Origin: Panulirus ornatus
Lineage: Eukaryota > Arthropoda > Malacostraca > Decapoda > Palinuridae
Length of the DNA: 64,000 nucleotides
Direction: 5' to 3'
NCBI RefSeq assembly: GCF_036320965.1
Contig: NC_092234.1
Location: 36,788,203 to 36,852,202 of the forward strand
Part shown: positions 35,158 through 49,369 of the stretch, one piece after another
Layout of the letters: the number at the start of each line of letters is the position of its first letter
Numbering within the stretch: the first letter of the stretch is position 1
Position numbers and translations under genes: made by a program
The notes under the pieces: generated by a model
Database searches by the model: none
Seen by the model: only the letters and a program-made list of their open reading frames with translations
Told to the model about the DNA's origin: nothing

Positions 35158-35184
35158 GACTTCGTCCACATGGTGGACGAAGTC
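35158..35184. repeat. Perfect 12-bp inverted repeat hairpin
   Basis: GACTTCGTCCAC and GTGGACGAAGTC flank an ATG spacer, a perfect hairpin just before the 33-bp array starts. It stands alone and is not part of the repeat unit. It could be a replication or slippage hotspot or a small cruciform. No terminator-like context applies in this genome type. Confidence 0.7.
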
Positions 35185-35187
35185 GTC

Positions 35188-36060
35188 ATTCATCTGCAGC
35201 TGTTGCTGGGTCATGTTTCTCACACATTCTGCAGCTGTTGCTGGGTCATGTTGCTCACCACATCTGCAGCTGTTGCTGGGTCATGCGTCTGTCACCCATC
35301 TGCCAGCTGGTTGCCTGGGTCATGCTCTCACACATCTGCAGCTGTTGCTGGGTCATGTTGTCACACATCTGCAGCTGTTGCTGGGTCATGTTGTCACACA
35401 TCTGCAGCTGTTGCTGGGTCATGTTCTCACACATCTGCAGCTGTTGCTGGGTCATGTTGTCACACATCTGCAGCTGTTGCTGGGTCATGTTGTCACACAT
35501 CTGCTGCTGCTACTGGGTCATGTTCTCACACATCTGCAGCTGTTGCTGGGTCATGTTGTCACACATCTGCAGCTGTTGCTGGGTCATGTTCTCACACATC
35601 TGCAGCTGTTGCTAGGTCATGTTGTCACACATCTGCAGCTGTTGCTGGGTCATGTTGTCACACATCTGCAGCTGTTGCTGGGTCATGTTCTCACACATCT
35701 GCAGCTGTTGCTGGGTCATGTTGTCACACATCTGCAGCTGTTGCTGGGTCATGTTCTCACACATCTGCAGCTGTTGCTGGGTCATGTTCTCACACATCTG
35801 CAGCTGTTGCTGGGTCATGTTCTCACACATCTGCAGCTGTTGCTGGGTCATGTTGTCACACATCTGCTGTTGCTGGGTCATGTTGTCACACACTGCTGCT
35901 GTTACTGGGTCATGTTGTCACACATCTGCTGCTGCTACTGGGTCAGGTTGCGTCACACATCTGCTGCTGTTGCTGGGTCAGGATGCGTCACACATCTGCT
36001 GCTGTTGCTGGGTCAGGATGCGTCACACATCTGCTGCTGTTGCTGGGTCAGGATGCTGAA
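35188..36060. repeat. 33-bp minisatellite, ~26 units
   Basis: The unit contains CATCTGCAGCTGTTGCTGG followed by GTCATGTTGTCACA. The period of 33 bp is a multiple of three, giving long open frames on both strands with 11-residue repeats, including a Gln-rich one on the minus strand (Met-Thr-Gln-Gln-Gln-Leu-Gln). From about 35850 the unit changes to a CTGCTGCTGTTGCTGGGTCA type with GGATGCGTCACACAT. Most units have the E-box CAGCTG. Confidence 0.95.
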
Positions 36061-36740
36061 CATCTGGTTTGGCTTATCACCATAATTTCAACAGGTCTAA
36101 GCACCGCTGGCTCTGATGCACCAACTGTTACATCAATCTTTCTGTAATCAGCCTGAAGTTTCCTGTTTCTGAAATACGAGTGTGACGAAGGCGTCGTGGA
36201 GTGTGAGGCTGTGTTACGTATCACTGCATAACACAACCGAGCTTCGTTACAGTAACGAGAAGAGACTATATACAATTACAGTTCTTCAGGGAAATTACGC
36301 AAGGCATCAACTACGGCACTATCTTCCTGGTAAACACTGCCAGACTAACTGGCTGAAAAAAAAAAAGACAAAAAATACTGTCGTCTGTTTACTACGAGTT
36401 TTAACTCCCTAAATAGATTAGTTTCCACGAACAACCCAGAAGACTCGGGAGACGAAAGACGATGCCACACTTCCTCTAACTGACTTAACGAAGCGGGTAA
36501 GATGCCAGACGTCGCCACGCTGCGCTCTCATACCCGGTGCGGGGTTACGACCAACGGTCTGACGTCACGTTATTTCCCCTGGGGTGAGGATGGGGAAGAA
36601 TAATTGCCTCCCATATCATCACCGTCGCAAATTACAGACGAACTGGAGCCAGAAAAGGATTTTCCTGGAAGGCTCAATCGTCCGCTGCTGACGCTACATT
36701 AGACAAGAGGGAAAGGCAAACAAGAAACAAAATCATACAT
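36061..36740. other. No recognised gene; CRE-like site
   Basis: Unique-looking sequence. GTCTGACGTCACGTTA near 36557-36572 contains the full cAMP-response-element octamer TGACGTCA, in a GC-richer patch (36470-36600). No transcription unit can be tied to it. Confidence 0.35.
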
Positions 36741-37205
36741 ATGGATGATGTGGTATGGAAGTGTCAAAAGTATACAGCCAATAACAGGTATGATACAGGA
36801 AGAGAGAAATCACCCATACAGGACTCATCCTACTGTAATTATCTTGCAAAGAACATCTTTCATTTCAACGAAAAAATGGGGTTGATTTTATCATCAGCTA
36901 CAACATTATTTTGTTATGAGATTGAAATTACATTTAACGAAGAGCAAAACACTAACATCTTTAAATTTCCTCCATCTCTGTTACAGTGTACCCAGGAATC
37001 CCATGTTCTGTTACAGTGTACCCAGGAATCCCATGTTCTGTTACAGTGTATCCAGGAATCCCATGTTCTGTTACAGTGTACCCAGGAATCCCATGTTCTG
37101 TTACAGTGTACTCAGGGATCCCATTTTCTGTTACAGTGTACCCAGGAATCCCATGTTCTGTTACGAAATCTCTATATCAACCTTACCTGGATCCCGAAAT
37201 GCTAA
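36741..37205 (+). other. Unrecognised 154-codon ATG open frame with repeat tail
   Basis: It starts at a real ATG. The first ~75 residues are unique and end in a hydrophobic-aromatic stretch. Then follow six 10-residue repeats with Leu-Leu-Gln-Cys-Thr-Gln-Glu-Ser-His-Val from the 30-bp array, and a unique tail of about 17 residues before TAG. No domain is recognised. Because the 30-bp unit is open in all plus-strand frames, the length is partly an artefact. I rate a real gene as unlikely but not excluded. Confidence 0.22.
36979..37164. repeat. 30-bp minisatellite, ~6 units
   Basis: The unit is TTACAGTGTACCCAGGAATC plus CCATGTTCTG, with very few substitutions between units. The period is a multiple of three. 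Confidence 0.95.
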
Positions 37206-37317
37206 ATCGTATTTTTCTTCTAAAGCAATTTTTCTATCTCCATTCATTTCTTTTTTTTACAAACTCTCTGCATTAACATAAAATATTTTGATGACTGAGG
37301 CTTTTTCGTCACTAGCA

Positions 37318-37332
37318 CGCGCGCGCGCTCGC

Positions 37333-37360
<28 letters not shown>
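37318..37360. repeat. (CG)n/(GT)n alternating tract
   Basis: Alternating purine-pyrimidine run GCGCGCGCG, then CGTGTGTG over about 40 bp. Such tracts are prone to Z-DNA. Confidence 0.85.
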
Positions 37361-37366
<6 letters not shown>

Positions 37367-37929
37367 CTATGTAGCAGTGGGAAAGGGTAGACCGACGGTG
37401 ACCCCAGATTGACCTATCCCTCCCCGGTCATCATCTTCCATTCCCCCGTCCCGACTTGTGAGCTTGTCTGCACCTGTCCTGGCTTGCATTTACTCTTGCC
37501 TGCTTCGATCCCAACATGAGACAACTGACAGGTCCCACCATGTCTTGATACACTTTCCCTCTTCTATAGGTATCACTTTGATTTTTGCTCCTTAGTGTTG
37601 GCTGCTTGTGTGCCCCCCACCACTAGCTGGACCACGCAATACTCGGCAGGCAGCTGCGTCACATGATTACTGGGTGACCACTGGCAACTCAAAGGTGGGC
37701 CGTTTTGATAATTGTTTCTTTCCCTGCACGTCGAAGCTTTAGAACTCTCAACCTTCTACGTGGGAACTCTCCACTACCTGCCCTGTTTTGTTCTCCACCT
37801 CCCAAAGCTGCCATACGTATTCCTTATCCAACTGGTCCCACCTACCCCACGCCTCTACATGCCAGCCATGTTCCTTAACTTGAATCCCTCTGTTTGTTTT
37901 TCCGTATTCTAAGTACCTAACTAATGTAT
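37361..37929. other. No recognised gene or element
   Basis: Unique-looking pyrimidine-rich sequence. A 66-codon plus-strand frame (37712-37912) shows no motif. Confidence 0.4.
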
Positions 37930-38650
37930 GTTTATCTAAAATGATATCCTACGTATTTCAAATGGAGACCATCCTGGGCATACAAGCATCTGTTATGAAT
38001 AAAATGGTCCCATAAATCTATGTAAAAGACTCTCTCCTCCTCCCTACACAGAACCTCAACTGTGTAATCAATCCCAAGCATTCTACAAAGGGGTACAGGA
38101 GGTGACGTCAAACCTAGGAAGCAATTTCGATAAAACAAATCTCCCAAAACTCTTTAAACTTAAACACTGTATTGAGCTAAAATTTCTTCCGACCTGCCAC
38201 CAGCTACAACGTTAATATCAACCTTGACTATAAAGGTGGTCTCCTCCAGAGTGTTTGAGACTATGTCGTCAAACTTTTCCAGAATATCCTCCAGTCTACA
38301 ACCAGCAAAGCAGTTTTCCTCCCTTTTCCCTTCCTGCAGAGCTCCTGGCCCTGATCCCTAACAAGGGAGTCCCCACCCAGGATGATAGTAAGATCATCCT
38401 GTACTTCACCCTGTTGTACACTGAACCTATCCTGAGTCGGAATCTCCCTGGCCAGAGATTCTGGAATCCTAGGAGTCTTTTAGGAGGTTGGAAGGGCAGA
38501 GCTCTCCTCCACCTTCGTCTCAATGGTCACAATCCTGGTTTCCTGGTTATCTACCTTATATGCAACAAAAATTTCCCTCTGATCTATTTCAATAGACGCT
38601 GCCATGACAGAACCAGCATCACCCTCCCAGAACTTCAACCTGTTACGTAA
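37930..38650 (-). mobile_element. CR1-like LINE ORF1 remnant with SGNH-hydrolase domain
   Basis: Minus-strand broken frames in the order expected for the esterase-type ORF1 of CR1 LINEs: a helical, charged stretch near 38540-38620, a Gly-Gly-Asp-Ser-Leu-Val-Arg-Asp block (GDS block with the nucleophile Ser, about 38380), and a decayed Gly-Thr-Asn-Asp-like block (Val-Asp-Ile-Asn-Val-Val, about 38215). The frame then runs through to Phe-Tyr-Ile-Asp-Leu-Trp-Asp-His-Phe and the terminal Asp-Gly-Leu-His-Leu (Asp and His of the triad) at about 37950-38030. Two or more frameshifts. The family probably matches the element at 20395. Confidence 0.68.
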
Positions 38651-38664
38651 TCTTCTTATGTCTC

Positions 38665-39622
38665 AAGAGTGTGGTCAGGTGAGAAATGAGCATGGTTAGG
38701 CGAGAGGGTGAAGGCATGCAAAGAGCATCAGACTGGGGAGGAACAACGTGCTTTCAGGAGTGATAGAGGATGTGTGGTTCTGCACAGAGCGTGAGTCTGA
38801 ATGGATAGAATTTGGAAGGAGTCAATCGTTTTGGATATAAGGAAGAGTGGACATGGCAGCGAATGAAAACCATGGAAATGGAAGTGAGTCATAGGGTGGG
38901 TGAGAGGCGATGGTTTCTGAAATATCAAGGAATGTGTGGAGAGAGAGATCTTTATATGGGAGGGTGAAAATATGTATGATTGAAGGTATATTTGTCCCAA
39001 CAATGCTGTAGGGATGAGAGTTATGGGCTAACGATAAGGATATGCCGAGGAGGGGGGAAGTGCAGGAAATGAAATGTTTGAGGACAATATGTGGTGTGAG
39101 GTGGTTTGACCGAGTAATGAAAGGGTAAGAGAGATTTGTGGTAAGTGGTAATGAAAAGCATGTGGTTGAAAGAGCAGAACAGGGTGTATCAAAATGGTTT
39201 GGGCATATGGAGAGAATGAGAGAGGAAAGTTTGAGGTCTACAAAAATGATATGTGTCAAAAGTGAAGGGGAAAAAGGGATGGGGGAGATGAAATTGGACA
39301 CAAAAGGATGGAGTGAAAAGTGCTTAAGGAAGACGGGGCACAAACATGCAGGAGGGTGAAAGGTGTGCATGGGATGGAGAGAACTGAATAGATGTGGTGT
39401 ACAAGGGGTGACGTGCTGTCGATGTACTGAACCTAGACAATTGATTCCGCCGGGCTAAACAATAGAAAGGTGTTTGAATTGGTTGTGAACGGGGGGGGGG
39501 GGGGGTGTGTATATGGTGTTGCACTGTTGCACAAGAGAATGGATGTGAGCGAATGCGGTCTTTCTTCGTCTGTTCATGGAGCTACCTTACTAATACAAAA
39601 AATTGAGTAAAATCAAGTAATG

Positions 39623-39626
<4 letters not shown>
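38665..39626 (+). mobile_element. RTE-A LINE copy 9, internally deleted
   Basis: Plus-strand fragment beginning in the RT block around Arg-Val-Lys-Ala-Cys. It jumps at about 38775-38830 to the Leu-Gly-x-Asp-like region after the catalytic box, deleting most of the palm. It continues through the C-terminal domain (Trp-Phe-Gly-His-Met-Glu-Arg-Met near 39200) into a shortened 3' UTR. The UTR has a poly-G run (39490-39504) and a decayed terminal hairpin just before (AT)n. Confidence 0.75.

Positions 39627-39691
<65 letters not shown>
39627..39691. repeat. (AT)n microsatellite
   Basis: About 32 AT units between RTE-A copy 9 and S-A copy 3. Confidence 0.93.
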
Positions 39692-39693
<2 letters not shown>

Positions 39694-39924
39694 TTTCTTT
39701 CTTTTAAACTATTCGCCATTTCCCGCGTTCGCGAGGTAGCGTTAAGAACAGAGGACTGGGCCTTTTTTGGAATATCCTCACCTGGCCCCCTCTGTTCCTT
39801 CTTTTGGAAAATGAAAAAAAAAAAACGAGAGGGGAGGATTTCCAGCCCCCCGCTCCCTCCCCTTTTAGTCGCCTTCTACGACACGCAGGGAATACGTGGG
39901 AAGTATTCTTAATCCCCTATCCCC

Positions 39925-39929
<5 letters not shown>
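39692..39929 (-). mobile_element. S-A short non-autonomous element, copy 3
   Basis: Minus strand, about 238 bp, flanked by (AT)n on both sides. Nearly identical to copy 2 (33101): same head, same poly-A centre (shorter), same GAACAGAG/CTCTGTTC pair, same ACGCTACCTCGCGAACGCGG end. Confidence 0.82.

Positions 39930-39988
<59 letters not shown>
39930..39988. repeat. (AT)n microsatellite
   Basis: About 29 AT units between the 5' end of S-A copy 3 and the foldback element. Confidence 0.93.
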
Positions 39989-39992
<4 letters not shown>

Positions 39993-40253
39993 AAGGATCA
40001 CAATTTTGCGCATGATCAAGTATATTCCTATAAGCCCACGGGGAAAATGAAACACTATAAGTTCCCAAGTGCACATTCATGTAATAATCACATCATCAGG
40101 GTAGACACAGGAGAGAAAAATAACAGTCAGTTAATATACAACGAAAAGACGTAGCTGTTATATTTCTCTCTTGTGTCTCCCCGGATGATGTGATTATTAC
40201 ACGAAAGTGCACTTGGGAACTTATCGTGTTTCATTTTCCCCGTGGACTCATAG

Positions 40254-40256
<3 letters not shown>
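39989..40256. mobile_element. Foldback palindrome 2 (MITE-like) in an (AT)n array
   Basis: Arms of about 99 bp (40028-40126 and 40155-40253) are ~88-90% complementary around a 28-bp loop. Each arm has CACGGGGAAAATGAAACAC, AAGTTCCCAAGTGCAC and TAATAATCACATCATC. The element has (AT)n on both outer sides. A ~39-bp unmatched lead (39989-40027) precedes the left arm. Each arm contains a CTGATGATGTG ... CACGAAA type motif (decayed), like the one at 15799. No coding capacity. It could be the inverted terminal part of a Penelope-like element. Confidence 0.75.

Positions 40257-40311
<55 letters not shown>
40257..40311. repeat. (AT)n microsatellite
   Basis: About 27 AT units between the foldback element and the 3' end of RTE-A copy 10. 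Confidence 0.93.
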
Positions 40312-40314
<3 letters not shown>

Positions 40315-40317
40315 TTT

Positions 40318-41697
40318 ATTTATTTTACTTTGTCGCTGTCTCCCGCGTTAGCGAGGAAACAGACGAAAGAATGGCCCAACCCACCCACATACACATGTAT
40401 ATACATACACGTCCACACACGCAAATATATTTACCTATACATCTCAACGTATACATATATATACACACACAGACATATACATATATACACATGTACATAC
40501 TTCATACTGTCTGCCCTTAGTCATTCCCGTCGGCATCCCGCCACACATGAAATAACAACCCCCTTCCCCCTCATGTGCACGAGGTAGCGCTATGAAAAGA
40601 CAACAAAGGCCACATTCGTTCACACTCAGTCTCTAGCTGTCATGTATAATGCATCGAAACAACAGCTCCCTTACCACATCCAGGTCCCACAAAACTTTCC
40701 ATGGTTTACTCCAGACGCTTCACATGCTCTGGTTCAATCCATTGACAGCATGTCGACCCCGGTATACCACATCGTTCCAATTCACTTTATTCCTTGCATG
40801 CCTTTCACCCGCCTGCATGTTCAGGCCCCGATCACTCAAAATCTTTTTCACTCCATCTTTCCACCTCCAATTTGGTCTCCCACTTCTCCTCGTTCCCTCC
40901 ACCTCTGACACATATATCCTCTTTGTCAATCTTTTCTCACTCATTCTCTCCATGTGACAAAACCATTTCAAAACACCCTCTTCTGCTCTCTCAACCACAC
41001 TCTTCCTACTACCATCCATCTCCCTTACCCTTTCATTACTTACTCGATCAAACCACCTCACACCACATATTGTCCTCAAACATCTCATCTCCAGCACATC
41101 CACCCTCCTCCGCACAACTCTATCAATAGCCCACGCCTTGCAACCATATAACATTGTTGGAACCCCTATTCCTTCAAACATACCCATTTTTGTTTTCCAA
41201 GATAACGTTCTCGACTTCCATACATTTTTCAACGCTCCCAGAACTTTCGCCCCCTCCCCCACCCAATGATTCACTTCCGCTTCCATGGTTCCATCCGCTG
41301 CCAAATCCACTCCCAGATATCTAAAACACTTCACTTCCTCCAGTTTTTCTCCATTCAAACTTACCTCCCAATTGACTTGTACCTCAACCCTACTGTACCT
41401 AATAACCTTGCCCTTATTCACATTTACTCTCAGCTTTCTTCTTTAACACACTTTACCAAACTCAGTCACCAGCTTCTGCAGTTTATCACCCGAATCAGCC
41501 ACCAGCGCTGTATCATCAGCGAACAACAACTAACTCACTTCCCAAGCTCTCTCATCCAAAACAGACTGCATACTTGCCCCTCTTTCCAAAACTCTTGCAT
41601 TCACCTCCCTAACAACCTCATCCATAAACAAATTAAACAACCATGGAGACATCACGCACCCCTGCCACAAACCAACATTCATTGAGAACCAATCACC
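40318..41697 (-). mobile_element. RTE-A LINE copy 10, 5'-truncated
   Basis: Minus-strand copy with terminal hairpin, complete 3' UTR (40318-40720), C-terminal domain in a 233-codon open frame (40720-41421) and the RT palm up to the Gly-Leu-x-Gln-Gly-Cys block (41660). A frameshift near 41445 separates the Phe-Ala-Asp-Asp box (41515) from the C-terminal frame. It is truncated exactly at 41697, where the oppositely oriented copy 11 begins with no spacer. A young copy. Confidence 0.85.
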
Positions 41698-44600
41698 TGG
41701 GGGTAGGGGAGGAAGAATACTTCCCATGTATTCCCCTCTGTCGTAGAAGGCGACTAAAGGGGGCGGAAGCGGGTGGGCTAGAAACCCTCGCCTCCTTGTA
41801 TTTTAACCTTCTAAAAGGGATAACAGAAGAAGGAGTCACGCGGGAAGTGCTCATCCTTCTCGAAGGCTCAGATTGGGGTGTCTAAATGTGTGTGGATGTA
41901 ACCAAGATGAGAAAAAAGAGAGATAGGTAGAAGTTTGAGGAAAGAAATCTGGATGTTTTGGTTCTGAGTGAAACGAAGCTCAAGGGTAAAGGGGTAGAGT
42001 GGTCTGGGAATGTTTAGGGAGTAAAGTCAGGGGTTAGTGAGAGGACAAGAGCAAAGAAAGGAGTAGCACTCCTCCTGAAGCAGGAGCTATGGAATATGTG
42101 ATAGAGTGTAAGACAGTGAACTTTAGATTGATGTGGGTAAAACTGAAAGTGGATGGAGAGAGATGGGTAATTATTGGTGCCCCTGCACCTGGTCATGAGA
42201 AGAAAGATCATGAGAGGCAAGTGTTTTGGAAGCAACTGAGTGAGTGTACTGGCAGCTTTGATGCACGAGACCGGGTTATAGTGATGGGTGATTTGAATGC
42301 AAAGGTGAGTAATGTGGCAGTTGAGGGTATAATTAGTGTACATGGGGTGTTCAGAGTTGTAAATGGAAATGGTGAAGTGCTTGTGGATTTGTTTGCTGGA
42401 AAAGAACTGGTGATTGGGAAAACCTGGTTTAAAAAAAGCGAGATATACATAAGTATACATATGTGAGTAGGAGAGATTGCCGGAGGGCGCTGTTGGATTA
42501 CGTGTTAATTGATAGGCGTGTAAAAGAGAGACTTTTGGATGTTAATGTGCTGAAAGGGGCAGCTGGAAGGATGTCTGATCACTATCCTGTGAAGGCGAAG
42601 GTGAAGATATGTAGAGGCTTTCAGGAAGGAAGAGAGGGGAGATGAGAGTGGTGAGAGTAAATGAGCTTGGAAAGCTTGTGTGGGGAAATACGGGAGAGAT
42701 TTAGTGCAAAATGGCAAAAGGTGAAAGCAAATGACGCAAGAGTAGCAGGGGAGGAATGGGATGTATTTAGGGAATCAGTGATGGTTTGCGCAAAAGATGC
42801 TTGTGTTATGAAAAAGGTGGGAGGTGGGCAGATTAGAAAGGGTAGTGAATGGTGGGATGAAGAAGTAAGACATTTAGTGAAAGAAAAGAGTGAGGCGTTT
42901 GGACGATTTTTGCAGGGAAGTAGTGCAAATGACTGGGAGATGTATAAAAGAAAGCGACAGGAGCTTAAGAGAAAGGTGCAAGAGGTGAAGAAAAGGGCAA
43001 ACGAGAGTTGGGGTGAGAGAGTATCATTAAATTTTAGGGAGAATAAAAAGATGTTTTGGAAGGAGGTAAATAAAGTGCGTAAGACAAGAGATTAAATAGG
43101 AACATCGGTGAAGGATGGCGAATGGGGAGGTAATAACAAGTTGTGATGAGGTGAGGAGATGTAGTTAGTATTTTGAAGATTCGTTGAATGAGCTTGGTGA
43201 TAGATTGGCAGATATAGGCGCGGTGTGCGAAGTGAGGGTGTCAGGGAGAATGGTTTGGTAAACAGAGAAGAGATAGTGAAAGCTTTGCGGAAGATGAAAG
43301 CCGGCAAGGCGGGGGGTTTGGAAGGTACTGTAATGGAATTTATATAAAAAAGGGGTGACTGTGTTGTTGATTGGTTAGTAAGGATATTCAGTGCATGTAT
43401 GGATCATGGTGAAGTGCCTGAGGATTGGCGGAATGCAAGCACAGTACCACTGTACAAAGGCAAAGGAGATAAAGGTGATTGTTCAAATTACAGAGGTATA
43501 AGTTTGTTGAGTATTCCTGGAAAATTGTATGGGAGGGTATTGATTGAGAGGGTGAAACCATGTACAAAGAATAAGAGTGGGGAAGAGCAGTGTGGTCTCA
43601 GAAGTGGTAGAGGATGTGTGGATCAAGTGTTTGCTTTGAAGAATGTATGTAAGAAAGAATTAGAAAAAAGATGGATTTGTATGTAGCATCTATGGATCTG
43701 GAGAAGGCACACGATAGGGTGGATAGAGATGCTTTGTGGAAGATTTTAAGAATATATGGTGAGTAAGGTAAGTTGCTAGAAGCAGTGAAATGTTTTTACC
43801 AAGGACGTAAGGCATGCGTACGAGTAGGAAGAGAGGAAAGTGATTGGTTCCCAGTGAATGTCGGTTTGCGGCAGGGGTGCGTGATGTCTCCAAGGTTGTT
43901 TAATTCGTTTATGGATGGGGTGGGTAGGGAGTTGCATGCAAGAGTTTTGGAAAGAGGGGCAAGTATGCAGTCTGTTGTGGATGAGAGGGCTTGGGAAGTG
44001 AGTCAGTTGTTGTTCGCTGATGATACAGCGCTGATGGCTGATTCTGGTGAGAAACTGCAGACGATGGTGACTGAGTTTGGTAAAGTGTATGAAAGAAGAC
44101 AGTTGAGAGTAAATGTGTATAAGAGTACGGTTGAGGGACAAGTTCATTTTGAGGTAGGTTTCAATGGAGAAAAACTGTAAGACGTAAAGTGCTTTAAATA
44201 TCTGGGAGTGGCTTTGGCAGCAGATGGAACCATGGAAGCGGAAGTGAGTCACAGAGTGGGGGAGGGAGCGAAGGTTCTGGCAGCGTTGAAGAATGTGTGG
44301 AAGGCGAGAACGTTATCTCGGAGAGCAAAAATGGGTATGTTCGAAGAAATAGTGGTTCCAACAATGTTATATGGTTGTGAGGCATTGGCTATACATAGGG
44401 TTGTGCGAAGAAGGGTGGATGTGTTGGAAATGAAATGACTGAGGGCAATATGTGGTGTGAGGTGGTTTGATCGAGTAAGTAATGAAAGGGTAAGAGAGAT
44501 GTGTGGTAATAAAAAGAGCGTGGTTGAGAGAGCAGAAGAGGGTGTGTTGAAATGGTTTGGACACATGAAAAGAATGAGTGAGGAACGATTGGAAAAAGGA

Positions 44601-45246
44601 TACATGTGTCAGAGGTGGAGGGAAGGAGAAACGGAGGACCATATTGGAGGTGGAAAGATGGAGTGAAAAAGATTTTGCGCGATCGGGGTCTGAACATGAA
44701 GGAGGGTGAAAGGCGGGCAAGGAATAGAGTGAACTGGAACGATGTGGTATACCGGAGTCGACGTGCTGTCAGTGGATTGAACCAGGGCATGTGAAGCGTC
44801 TGGGGTAAACCATGGAAAGTTCTGTGGGGCCTGGATGTGGAAAGGGAGCGGTGGTTTCGGTGAATTACACATGACAGCTAGAGACTGAGTGTAAACGAGT
44901 GTGACCTTTTTTGTCTGTTCCTGGCATTGCCTCGCTGTAGAAGGAGGAGGAGGAGGAGGGGGATGCTACTTCGTGTGTGGCGGGGTGGCGTCGAATATGG
45001 ATGAAGGCAGCAAGTACGGATATGTCCATGTGTATATATGTTTATGTCTGTGTATGTATATGTATACGCTGAAATGTACATGTATGTATATGTGCGTGTG
45101 TGGGCGTTTATGTATATACATATACATATGTATATACATATACATATGTATATACATATACATATGTTCTATGAAGGTCCTAGTCTGTTTCCTTGCGCTA
45201 GCTCGCTAACGCGAAAGACGTCCGTTAAGTATAAAAAATAAAAAAA

Positions 45247-45248
<2 letters not shown>
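41698..45248 (+). mobile_element. RTE-A LINE copy 11, full length
   Basis: Starts with the RTE-A head (GGGGTAGGGGAGGAAGAATA; TCGTAGAAGGCGACTAAAG). It runs through endonuclease, linker, RT, C-terminal domain and full 3' UTR (44800-45230) to the hairpin GCTAGCTCGCTAACGCG and an A-rich tail before (AT)n. At about 3.5 kb it is one of two copies here spanning head to tail. The 3' UTR contains an extra GGA-rich tract near 44943-44962 and a TATACATATACATATG array near 45113-45170. Confidence 0.85.
41875..44794 (+). pseudogene. Endonuclease-RT frame of RTE-A copy 11, broken
   Basis: Homology covers the whole EN-RT protein in shifting frames: Leu-Ser-Glu-Thr-Lys (~41965), Gly-Asp-Leu-Asn-Ala-Lys-Val (~42286), Leu-Leu-Asp-Tyr-Val (42490), Ser-Asp-His (42572) and the linker (42700-43095). 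The RT blocks run from 43280 to 44060 with Phe-Ala-Asp-Asp at about 44015-44026. The C-terminal domain continues to 44794. A Tyr-to-Pro change occurs in the Gly-Ala-Tyr-Ala-Pro block (Gly-Ala-Pro-Ala-Pro). Several single-base indels and stops, for example near 42465, 43095 and 44180, inactivate it. Confidence 0.8.

Positions 45249-45296
<48 letters not shown>
45249..45296. repeat. (AT)n microsatellite
   Basis: About 24 AT units directly after the 3' tail of RTE-A copy 11. Confidence 0.93.
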
Positions 45297-45299
<3 letters not shown>

Positions 45300-45708
45300 T
45301 AGCTGATCGCATTTTGGGAGATGAACTAACATCTGCCTCTCTATCAAATGTGTAAAAGGCCTCGCCTATTCGGTCGTAATCGACGACCAGTTTGTCGAGT
45401 TAAAGGCACGTCAGGTCCCAGAGTGATCCGTCATGACACCCAGTCACCAGAGGTAACTCTGAGTCGAGCCACCTGGCGACGATGGAAGACGCATAATCAA
45501 GAAATTACACCGCACACGCACTCCCAAAATACTATAATATCGTCCAACGCCGGGGAATGAAGGCTTGAGGGAGATGACGTGTCCAACCCCGACTGCTGAG
45601 TGCATGAGAGGTCCCGCTTGGAGCAGGAGTTGGGTACTTTGTTGTATGTGCTTGTCATGCACTTATTACCCTCTTGTATCACACATACACACACACATAT
45701 ATACATAC

Positions 45709-45711
<3 letters not shown>
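45297..45711. other. No recognised gene or element
   Basis: Unique-looking sequence with normal base composition between two RTE-A copies. Short frames without motifs. Probably pre-insertion host DNA. Confidence 0.45.

Positions 45712-45788
<77 letters not shown>
45712..45788. repeat. (AT)n microsatellite at the 5' edge of RTE-A copy 12
   Basis: About 38 AT units ending exactly at the RTE-A head CCCTGGGGATAGG. With the AT array at the 3' end of the same copy, both flanks of this full-length element are (AT)n. Confidence 0.93.
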
Positions 45789-49357
<3,569 letters not shown>

Positions 49358-49369
49358 TGATGGTCGGGT

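Noticed and set aside
33971..36060. CRISPR-like regular arrays
   Set aside because: Units are directly tandem with no variable spacers of constant length, and the context is eukaryotic.
34988..36147. 365- and 331-codon plus-strand frames and Gln-rich minus-strand frames
   Set aside because: Phase effects of the 33-bp array. No unique domain or start supports them.
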